Positions 24,860 through 36,800 of a stretch of 64,000 bases of DNA are shown one piece after another. Position 1 is the stretch's first letter; each line of letters begins with the position of its first letter. The stretch lies in the NCBI GenBank assembly GCA_963978905.1, contig OZ022259.1, forward strand, positions 33,290,343 to 33,354,342, in the 5' to 3' direction. Made by a program: the position numbers and the translations under genes. The notes beneath the pieces are model-generated. The model ran no database searches. It saw nothing but the letters and a program-made list of their open reading frames with translations, and was not told the DNA's origin. This DNA is from Trichostrongylus colubriformis. Taxonomy: Eukaryota > Nematoda > Chromadorea > Rhabditida > Trichostrongylidae.

Positions 24860-27800
24860 TCAAACCCATTCGAAGAAATTGCACTTGTCTGGTTGTCCCA
24901 TTGGCTTGGCACAGGTCCAGAACTTCTTTCCCTTATTCTGGCCCTCTTTCTGCACGACCTTTTGCACCGCCGCCATTCCACATGCACACTGTCTACTGGC
25001 TGAGCTGTTACCTCTTGGTTGACGTCCAGTACTGACATTTCGGCCTGCGCCATCATTATCTGAAACTTGTAAATAAATAAGTTTTTCTTGAAAATGCAGA
25101 TGACATGGATAGGATAACGTTTGCCTGCTTCTCTATTGATACGACCATGAGAACACTTGTTATGAAATGAGGGCAAAACGTTTGGCCTCGTACGAGACTG
25201 AACCCGCACATATGCTTTCCCGACACCATGCAATCCAATTGCTACAGCCCATATTAAGACACTAAGACAAGACATGGCGTAGTTATAACCTTTTCTTGTT
25301 ACCCCTAGCAATTTTACAGCAAGGGGGACTTCGTATTGCCATTCGTTCCAGTTCCCGCGCAAACTGTCGCGCGCGACGACGCATCCTGACCTTATGCTAC
25401 GCACCTGACAAGTACTGGCGAAGGCAAGTGAGAGATGAAACATTGATATTTCCAAGACGGAACCGTTCCAAAAAAGAACTTTTTCGGAAATGACTCATCA
25501 TAGTAATAACCCAGCATCAGAAGTGGGAAGTGGGTACTTACTTGAAGCCCTTGATCCACGTGGTCGACCACGGCTTCCTCTTCCACGAGTTTGCCGAACG
25601 AGATCCGGAGGTATTGCATGATCCGGTACCTTAAAGAAAATTTGAATCTGAAGAGAAGCCAACGTCCAAACAGAAAAAATTCGTAATTTAAGAAAGGTAA
25701 AAGCTTTGATTTGTCGCCGACCCTTCAAAGCTGAGCAGATGCTAACTTCCGAACGCTTGTGATGGAAGCCAGTTCGGATCTTCCACACCTCACAGGACAC
25801 GTGATATACTTTCTATATTTGTGACCAGCTTTCAAGCTGCCGTGTCAGCTTCAACTTATCTCTCCTTTCATTTTTCTCTCCAAGGACCCAAACATACAAT
25901 CCTGCGGATAATGTTTTTTTCTACGATAGCAATTTGCTCGTCGGAACTGATACCCCACGCCTCATTACTGAAGTGTGAGAGGGACCACCTTGCAACAAAG
26001 ACCACATTTCCAGCAAGAGGAAAAGCTCTACATTTCCTCGACTAGTTTGTAAAGCACATCTATTACCTGCATGGGTTCACTTCTTGGTCGACTGCTTCTT
26101 CCATTGATAGCAGAGCCTACTCCTCTCCGTCGTGGAGCTCCACCACCTCTTGCATTGTTGACGACCCCATTCGCCAATCTACTCGCGTTCGAATTCAAAT
26201 ACCTGCAACGCGAAATGGTCTCTACACGCAGTAGAATATGAAATATTTTTGCATTAACAACGTATAATAACGACATAATGCATCAGATATAAAATATGCC
26301 GATCCCGTCAAGCCAAACGATGCTACCTCACTCAATGAGATCCTGTGCGCCACAACCCCATGACTTATATTCATTTCCCGCAAAAGTGCGATGTAGGATG
26401 CACTATATCCTACGTCAATTGCTGCGATGTCCCTTATCCATAATTTAAGCCACTCGTTTCACTTCGGTGATCGAAAAAAGAAAAAAGGAATATTTCGAGC
26501 AACAGTGTTAAAAATAGCGCATGATCGAAAAAAGCTCGTAGATTTATAAGAATTATGGCTCAAGATGAAAAAAGAAAAGAAAAGAATGTAGAAAAAACGT
26601 CAGACAGTCCCATCACAAATGAAACGATTGGGCTATAAATTATAAAAAGAGTGTATCGTGGCAGGTGTTGCAAAGCGTGAATGTAAACGCAAAGAATATG
26701 AGGTGCTGGATAAGGCCCCTTTACATTCTGCGGGGTAGGCGAGGTTGCTTGTCTACGGGTCTCCCTCTATGCCACCCTCCCTCGTTGCCGCACCGTCTCT
26801 GAACCTCTCCCGTCCACTCTGTCTTGCATCCTGTGAACGCAGTCACGCCCTGCCGGCGCAGAGCATGGCCGCTTTCATACTTCCTGCACCGACGCCGGTA
26901 CCGGCAGCTACGGCGTGAAAATATGTGCCCGCTGCCGACCATGGCGGCACTCTGGTGACGCGCTCCCTTTGTAAAATGCCACACTACAGTATGATGATCG
27001 TTGCGAGAGCCCAGAAATTCAAATTCGAATTTGCTATAGTATGGCACTATGCCAAGATTCGAATTCGAATTCGTGGGCGCTCGCCACCTTGTCATGCATA
27101 GTTTGATACAATGTTAAATTCCTAATTCGAATTCGTGGCTCTCACCACGATCATCATACTGTAATGTGGTTGGGTCGAGCGTTTTGCAAACGGAGCACGC
27201 CACCATAGTGCCGCCGTAGTCGGCGGCGGGCACATGATTTTGACGCCGCCGCGGCCGCCGGTGCCGGCGTCGGTGTGCAAAGTATGAGCGCGGCCTAACC
27301 TTCGCCGAACCTCTGCCGTTCTTAACTGCAATGTTTACGCTTAAATTTTTAGTTGTTTCGGATTCGATTACGTAGGAAAGTGATGGCGCAAAAGAAAGGT
27401 ACCACTCAACACTCACTTATTCAATGAAAATTTCATATCATATTACCATTAGTTATCATACATGACTGGGCACATTATACACGGATACGGACATCCAAAT
27501 TCAATTTGAATTTAGCGCGCAAGCCACGCTTACTATCTGTTTTCGCCTGCGCCCTCTCGAACGACTCAATCATCTTCCAACCAAGAGGATGGGCTCAATG
27601 GGTTATTGCAAATGGATGCTGAGCCAGTGGTTGTGTTTCATTCGCCTGTCTTACGGTCAGCTGATAGAGATCAATGGTAGTGAGTTCAGAATGCAACCAT
27701 AATACAGTCAACGCCTCACTTTGCTAACGCTTCGGAAAGGAGAGTAACCTTCGCCTCCGTTTGGATGAAAATTCGCCGATATTTTTCCAGCTGCTCAGTG

Positions 27801-30800
27801 AGTACCTAAAAGAGGCGAATCTCAGTCGCAATATTGACAAAGCGAAGTAAAGAAAGAATTTTAGCCAATTTGCAGGAGAACTATATTATATTTCATAGTG
27901 TTCAAGAATTGAAACATTCAACTTGCCTCTTGTTTCGTTCGCTCTCCAGCACAAATAGCTTGCAGTTGACGCTCCAAATTTGCTCTCAACTGTGGTTTGC
28001 TCATGGCATAACCTAAAATGAGGTCTAGCTCATAGAATCACTGCATATCCTCAAAATTTTAAGTAATGAGTTGAAGGCAACGAGAGGAGGGGGAGGAGGG
28101 ATCCAAGGAAGGAAGGGAATTCAAAAACACTGTAAACGAACATCCCAGCTCATGGGAGATAATGTGAAACGAAACTCGCATTGAAAAGTGCGCCCTTGAG
28201 GCGCGAATAAGATTTTACTCATGATGATGTCAAAAACGTGAAACAGCAAACAGCAACAAGATAGTGAAGCAATTAAAGGAAAAAAGCCAAAGAGTGAGAA
28301 AAAGTGTGAGTATGACCGAAAAATCCAATGAATTCGCACACGAAGTCTTGGCAAAACATGTGCCGTGTGTGTAATTACCGCAAACTGAAGAACTACAAGC
28401 GTTCATCGCAGGCCAAACCTGCCGCCCCCGATGTTTTCGAAGTTACTCTGTTCCTAGCTTCAGTTTCAAAAGTGAAGGTATTCAGATGGGGAAAATGCAA
28501 GATGAAGTATGGAGCTCAGCAAGTCTCGAAGCCATTGCTGGAGCTCTCATGAAAGTTTGCTGGTGGCCGATTCGCACAGGCAGAAAGGCATTGCTGGTAC
28601 CATTGAACTAGGTTCGTCTCTGATCAATTTATGGCAGTGGGTGGAAAAATTCAACTGCCTGTCAAGTAAGCGAAAGCAGAGGTGCTAACAATAAATTATG
28701 TGGATGAAGAAGTCAAAAATAGACAAAAAAACCCAGTAAATTTCGATCCTCTTCCTGCGTTGCTCATGGCTTAAGCGAGATTACTTAAATGTCTTATCAT
28801 GCAGTATCGATTAACCGCGAGCGAATTTGATACGTGGCGGTGGAACAGTGACCAGCACATCCTCTAGACGATGTTTACAATGCTTAGGGTCTTATGAATC
28901 GCCTCGAGTGAGCCTCTACCGCGAAGCACTCCACATACTATTTTGTTCAGAATAAATCTTTCCTTGATGGAATGAATACTCCCCTTTCCTAGGCCGATTT
29001 CCGCATCCATTTTCTTTGAGAACTCTTAGTAAATAACAGTGCCTCCTCGATGACCGACTAGCTAATATTGAATATTGGAATAGTCGTTTTGAGATTGTCT
29101 TTTTCGGGAAGGTCCGCGATGCTCCCTTAACACAAGCCTCCTCCATTTATATACGTATGGTACTACAAAAACAGTGAAGGCCAACGAGAGATAATTCGAA
29201 GATATAGTTAGGGTGATCACGGGGGGGGGGGGGGGGGGACCAAAACTGAGATTACAAAATCTTCTTAAATGCTGATGTAAATTCCAAAAAATTATCTGTG
29301 GCGAACTAGTATCAGAGGATGCGTCTTGGCTTTAGTGTGGAACGTGCCGACGTCGAGGATCTGTGGAGGGCGTGGCAACTGGCTGCGCTGGCTTACATAG
29401 CTTGCTCTCTGTTGCATCACCTCATTTACAAGTACACAAGGCGCAAGAGCACGCCCTCGACCAAAGAAGAGGTGACTCTATTTCTCGAAACTTTTACTGC
29501 TTGATTCCTTTACTTTTCTATTGCCGCACTACTTACCATTACTACTCCATATTCCTCAACCGGCCAAAACCCAAAGTGTCTTTAAGTTGCCTATTTGTGA
29601 AACTCACCCATCGCATCATAACCATCGACGAGGGCGAGACCTAGGAATCCAGGGATGATACGTTTGTCTTCGCGGACACCCACATACTGTCTTGTCTGAA
29701 AATTAAACTTCAGACAGATTGAGATGAGAAGACAAGATGGGCACAATAAAACCAAGGAGAACCTTAATTTTCTCAATATGTTCAGCATGTGTCGCGTCCG
29801 TACCAATACCGTATTTATCCATTAGGGCAATCAAATCGGCTGTAAACAATCGCAGCATCCCCAGATACGAATTCACTTTCAAATCTAGTAAAAAGAACCT
29901 TCATTGAGCAGTTCCGGAGGTTGCGTTTGACCATCTGCTATTCGGAGACGATAATCGATCAGTTCTTCTCCTTGCACGTAATCAGGTAGCACTTTGTCAC
30001 CCCATTTATTATAAATATACACCCGCAGATATCCTGAAAAGAATCGAAAAGTAGTTGTTTTGAATACGCCAAAAATGAAAAGGCAAACAAGCACTGCCGC
30101 GCGCAAATGCACTGTGTCACCTTCACCAATCTTAGGCCGCGTTCATACTTTGTGGTGCCGGTGGCATGGCGTGGTTGGGCGTTTTTGCGTCTTCACCTAA
30201 GCCATCTTATCTCGTTGCATGTGTCGTCTCTGCACCTCCCTCTTTTCTGCCACTTTTTCTCGCTGCCTGTGAATGCAGCCACTCCACCTAGCGCCCGCCG
30301 GCGCAAAGTATGAACGCGGCCTTAGTTTTAGATCACACTGCTGTGACTCAGTCTTTTTTCAACTCCCAATCATTCTGAAAGTCGATACTGAAATTAAAAT
30401 TACAGCACCATAGAAGCCGAAACCCGTCATAAGTGATTTCGCGTAGCGCTCACTTATCCCATCTTGTCATTGCTTGGATTGAAGAAATGGAAAAATATAA
30501 AGAGTAATTCAAAAAGGGTTAGAACGAATTTCTTGAAACTCAAGGGCTTCTAATATAAATGTATTTACTTGATATATTTTTGTTTGAATTTTAGAAACCG
30601 AGAATTGGGAGCCGGAAAGCACCTCACCTAGGTCATGAACACAAAGGCCTGTAGCATGGAACGTCTCTCCTCCAATTCTCATCTCAAATAACAAAACATG
30701 ATTGACAAAAACTAGGAGCGGGATGATTCTACAACATTAAAAGCATTACCGTACCCCAACTCGGGTCTCCTTCCCTTTAGCATCCCATGATACACATGCG

Positions 30801-33800
30801 AGAAAATGACGTACGACCAACTCGTACAGTCGCCAATCGTTGCCTTGTAGAGTGCCCCTTGAAATGGACTTTTATGACAAATACTATCAAAAGTTCCCAA
30901 CAATAATAATAAGTAACAAAGTACATACTCAGGAGCATGTTTCAAAGGATGAATCGGCGGATGAGCTTCGTCGGATTTTGTACCATTTCGAGGATTGGGG
31001 CCGTGTTCAAGCACCTGAGCAATTTCTCCCAGATGTTGGCAATAAAGGTCTCCAAACGACACAAAGCATTCTCAGAAAGTCATTAATAAACTGGACAGAC
31101 CTCAGCTGCAAAGTCACCCCATTTCGAAGAAGTCGTCAACTGTCCCACCAACGCCGACAAATTCATATTGGAAGGAAATTTATTTGTTTCTGTTCTGGAA
31201 ACGCAATATGAATGATCCGCTTGCTGACAGTAACGAGAAGAAAGTGTAGGTTGCCTCTCAGGGAGCGTTCATAGTGGTGAAAATTGCATTTTTGTGGGAA
31301 CGTGGAGTTGGTGGAAGATGATAAAGATATGTACCGATTTAAGAATTGCGTCCAGTTGAAAGAATTAGAAAAATGGAGTTTCCACGATTCCGATTCCACG
31401 TTTCCAAACCGATTTCCACAACCCCATCCCCATGCATCCAGTCTTCTCCCCACAAAAACGTCAATTCCACAATCCTCCCGATCAATTCTTATCTATTCCT
31501 TTTCGCAACTGCACAATTCCACACCTCTACACTTTTTCGCGTGGTTTGTTTCTACAAATACGCGAATCCCACTACTATAAACGCTTCCTCACTCTGCGGT
31601 GCTACCTGCGACAGCTGTTGCGAAGCGCTCCATTTGTAGCGTGTGACCCATTCGCGCTTCTTTTCATCTCACGAGTATCGAAACCACCGCAATCAAAATA
31701 GCAAATGATCACCAAAAAATTACAGATTCGTAACCCTACTATGGAAGACAAGAAAGTTGAAGGTGACAGAAAAGCAGAGAAGTTAGAAGAAACGTCAAAT
31801 GTCATGACCATCAGATGAAAAGCGACGGGGTCACAAGTTATAAATGAAACGCGTTGCAACAGCACCCGCCGGAACGTCGCAAAGTATGAAACCTACCTTA
31901 GATCGCAAAGCTACCTCTGCGATCCTGAGAACCTTCGTATTCAATCGATCGCAGAGGTGAAGGGACGAAGAACAACAGAAACGAAAGGAATGCAAGAGAT
32001 AATGAACTTCAGTCGCATTTCCAGGGTGTGTGCGGATATGCCAGAAAATCGCGTGGCCGCCCGCGGCAGGTGCGAGTGCCAGTGGCAGGGCAGCCCTCAA
32101 GCGAGGCAGTGTGGCATGGGTGGAAGCGCTCGACTCGCAAGTCGTACTGGTGGCGCCGCGAGTGAAATGCCGCGAAGCGATTCTCCGTCATATCTGCACA
32201 CACCCACATTTCCACGGCCTTGGTTTGCTATAGGTTTTTCAAAAATATAGATCGGGTGGTAAAGAAATACCTTGGATATGAAATATAGCCTTTATTGTAG
32301 AGTTTCTCAGCTACATCCATAGCTTCTTTGGCACTCATCCTCAATTTCTGTACAGCCAGCTTCGACAACTGTACAGTGTCCATGGCCTGAACGGTATCAT
32401 TACTGAGGCACTATATGCCAGGAGTCACTAATCGCGCGACGCGACAACGATACCGTCGCGAGTGGCTCTTTTGGACCGGACGGCGCCTCCGTTTCAGATG
32501 ACTATCAAGACGCTGCCCCTCCTCATTTGTTCTCTGATTCAAAAGATGATTGAGCTGACTACCCAACTGAATATAATACAAACTTGTGGTCGGTAATTCG
32601 TCGTCGGTTTACTCGTAACGCTTTCGATTTTTGCACCTCTTGCCTCCATACAATCATCATAGAGTATCTGAATACAGAAATAATTCGTATGGGAAAACAT
32701 CTAATGCCAGTCTTACCTGCACGATATCCTGGTCAAAAAGGCGCACACGGTCCCAAGTGAATTCGACCTGAATACGTTCAAATGAGTGCTCTCAAGCTGT
32801 TAAACCTGAATAATTCAAGATCGTTTCAATGAAACGTCGAAGCTGGTAGACTTCAGAAGAGTCGGAGAATCATTGCTGGTTTTGCTTTCGACGAGCGAGC
32901 GCTCCGCTATGAATATCCAATTTTACCAAAACTGACTGAAGCATTAAGTTGAAGCGTCGAAGTTGATCTAACTTTTGTGGGATGCGCCATGCGTCTTACT
33001 CCCGTTGGAAACAGTGCAAGCATTTCAAAGTATCACCACGAATCCAGTCGATGTACAAGTCAGTGTATTCATAGAACTAGACGACCTGTCATCAAACTAC
33101 TGACCCCGAAGGGATGAAAGGCTTGCTTGGTTCACACGGGCAACCACCCACGATTTTATCGTGACCATGCTGGTTGGAAGGTCGCTTTAACACCTCCGCC
33201 CTATCAAAACTAAATATTTACTACATTTAATTATCTTTTAATCTGTATACCACAGTAGAGATACCTTCTTGTCTCCTCTCTTATGCTCGACCGCAAGCTT
33301 CCAAAAAGTTTCAGAGACGAATCTTTCGATTGCTTTGTATCGTTCCACAACAAAACCAAGCGTTGGAAATTGACATGAACCATAACTGACGACTTGTTTA
33401 CCGGAAAAGCTCGTAATATTACGCATCCTTCATAAACTAAGAAATGAACTGAAAAAATGAATCTTACTATCAGGCCCTGCCAGTATGCTTGCAAATCGCT
33501 GTCGTAAATGCAGAGTTTGTAAACGGGTGAATGCCGCTCCTTAACACTAATCATAAACAATCATAAACAACACATCTTTCTCTCTTGCTTTGATTTCGTT
33601 CGAAGATACTTATATGGGGTTGAGGAATAAGTTTCCGCGGTTTTTTCAAACCCCGTTTTCACATTGTTCCCTTCATCTTTCGACGAAGCTTATATTAGGT
33701 TGATCGAAAAGTTTTGATAGGGTTGAGATTTTTTTTCTATTTTGTTTTACAACTCAGCGAGTAATGCAGGTTAATCAACAATATAATAACCATCGTTAGT

Positions 33801-36800
33801 TATAACATTGTCCCACCCAGCGGGCAGGTCAGCGATTCTCTTAGAATTAGGAGGATTAAGGTAAAAGAAGTCACCGACCACTTCTCCAAGGTGGTCATAG
33901 TTGACTAATTTTTTTTGCTAGGAAAACCTTAGGGGGCCGGAACAAGCGGTAATCTGAAGGGGCAGTGTCAGGGGAATAGGACGGATGTGGAACCTTGTCC
34001 CGACCTAGCTCGTCTAATTTTGCACGGGTCCCTCACATATGTAGGTAAAGAGACCTGTGCAAAATTGGAGGAGCTAGGTTGGGACACGGTCCCACATGCA
34101 CCCTATTCACCTGATACTGCCCCCTCAGATTACCACTTGACCCGGCCCCTTGGGGCTTTCCTGGCAAAAAAAAATAATTCGTCACCTTGAACATGTGGTC
34201 GGTGACTTCTTTGACTCCTAATCCTCCTAATTCTGGGAGAAGAAAATCGCTGACCTGCTCTTTAGGTGGAACAATGTTATAACTAACGATGGTTATTATA
34301 TTGCTGATTAGCCTGCATTACTTGCTGAGTAATAGAAAAAATCTCAACCCTATCAAAACTTTCCGATCAACCTAATATGAGTTTTTGATAGAGCTTTCTT
34401 TGCTCTACAAAACGCTACTATGTGTTTTTCGATTCCCTCGACTACCTAATATTTATGAAGTTTGGAAATGAAGTAAGCTGAAGGCGAAAAATTGGCATTT
34501 GCGCACCTCATCTTCCTTGTCTGCCATTGAGATCAAGAAATGTATGCGTATATGTTTTCGATGAAGCTTTTTCAGCTTTACAGAATGGTACTACTTTTCA
34601 TGCAAATCGCTTAACTTTTTGCTGTTTTTAAGTCTCACAGAGGCAATACTCACAAAAGTGTGCACGCTTTTTTCGCTTTACAAAATGATGCCATCCGTCT
34701 TTCAAATCCTTTCGTATTTTAGCATGTAGGAATAAGTTTCCACCTGTTTTTCAATTCAGAATTGCACAATGAAAAGGAACTTTTCGAATTTTGAATTTAA
34801 AAACAGGTGGAAACCTGCTCTTCATGCTAAAATACGAAAGGATTTGAAAGAAGAGTGGCATCATCTTGTAGAGCGAAGAAAGCTCTATCGAATGCATACT
34901 ATATGCACACCTTCTCCAATCTCGATGGTAGGCGAGGAAGAGAAAATAACGAAAGTGCACACTTTTGTGAGTACTGCCTTTGTGAGTCTTAAAAACAGCA
35001 AAACGTTGAGCGATTTGAATAAAAAGTAGTACTATTCTGTAGAGCTGGAAAAGTTCTATCGAAACATATACACATACATTTTTTGGTCTCGATGGCAGAC
35101 GAGGAAGATGAGGTGCGCAAGCGTCATTGTTTTGCCTTCAGCTTACTTCATTTCCAAACCTCATAAATATTAGGTAGTCGAGGGGATCGAAAAACAGATA
35201 GTAGCGTTTCGAAGAGCAAAGAAAGCTCTATTGATAACATATTAAGCTTTGTCGAAAGATGAAGGAAACGATGTGAAAAACGGGGTTTAAAAAGCCGCGG
35301 GAATTTATTCTTCAACCCAATATATACTTAGAGTCAATTTCGATCGGTTGCGGCAATATGATTGAAGAGATGTTAAGTAGTGTAACAGTAAAGAAAAAGA
35401 ATGAAACGGTCAAAAACTTGATAATGGGAGCCCTGTTCTTATCACTGGGCCTTACCGAGGGTGTGCTTCTTCGTTCCCTACGTCAATGAACGGGTAATGC
35501 AGACAGTGAGGCTAGCAATGAATGTTTCCAGGCCCTGCTCCACTTCTCCACCGCTGGCACCAAACGCACAAGGACGCACAAGGGGAGGGGGGCATAAAAG
35601 AGCGCAAAGGAGCATTTTCAACGCAAGCTTCACATAGACCGTTCCTTTTGAGGCGGCCCCCCACTTACCAAGAACATGCCATTACAGTTTTATTTCCCTT
35701 CCTGTCTATAAGGCAGCATTCATAATGGTGGACCTGTGAAGAAGGATTAGGTATCGATTGAAAAAATCACGAAAATTGCGTTTTTGTGGACATGCGGGAA
35801 CTGTGCTATTGCGGAATTCGGAAGAGGGATAGAAATGGCGTTTTCATGGAAATGCGGGATTGTGGAATCTTCATTCCTCTAATTCTCTCAACTTTGCGTT
35901 ACCTGAAAATTTTTACCAAATCCTCATCTCCAATGAAACGCAAACTGCGCCGTTCCCCCTATCGATACCGTTGTCTGCCGTATTTTGGTCTCTTTCCGCA
36001 GATTCCGCAGTTCCGCAAAACGCAGTTTGCACCGCTATGAGCGCTGCCTAACAGTGGTTTGAAGCCATTTATTATAAGTTCCTCCGCATTACAAATCAAT
36101 TCCGATCCCTGTCACAGTGTACTGTGAAAAGGAGCTCCGTCCAGCGCGTGAACATGAATAGGGAAGGTAGAGTATGCCAACGCAAGGTCGCAGAATGAGA
36201 GCGTGGGCTGATCTAGCTGGGATTTAATCCCTCAATCACGGAGATTATAGCAACGCCTCATTTCCCTACACACTCTCCATCCAACAAAAGCTCTGATCAA
36301 TGTGCCACTGAAAAGTTCAAATGCAGCTGTTAATCGGAACAGTTTCTTACCTATTCGTAGATCTAGTTGAGAGCGGCAATCCACCGCATCGATAGTCTTC
36401 TGGTCCAGTCGGGTAAGATGGCGTGCAGCGTTTTCAATGGCATGTGGAGTGATCTCCGAAAATCTGATAAAAACAAAGTGAAAATCCAGAATGCCAAGAA
36501 ATACTTTCAGTTCAACATCAAAATAATTAGTGGTAAAAACTCACCGTGCACGGTATACATCAAGACGTCGATTGCTCTCCAGACAAACCTTGGCAATTTC
36601 TGCTCCGATGCTTTCACCTTCACGATCGCAATCCGTCCAAATCACTAGCACCTCACTTTTCGCCGACTCTTCCCTGGAACAGAAATCTATTACATAAAAT
36701 GACATAAACGATTGCCATATGTATACTTCATTGGTCGAAGAATTCAATAATAGGGAAGGAACGGAATGAATCCCTCAAAAAACAGAAAAAATCGAATCTC

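Noticed and set aside
24778..25455. 225-codon minus-strand ORF
   Set aside because: It overlaps the last top-3 exon in the wrong frame; the frame encoding the GRF finger and its splice sites is clearly the real one.
26870..27295. Short Arg/Pro-rich ORFs
   Set aside because: They lie in the GC-rich palindromic arms of a MITE.
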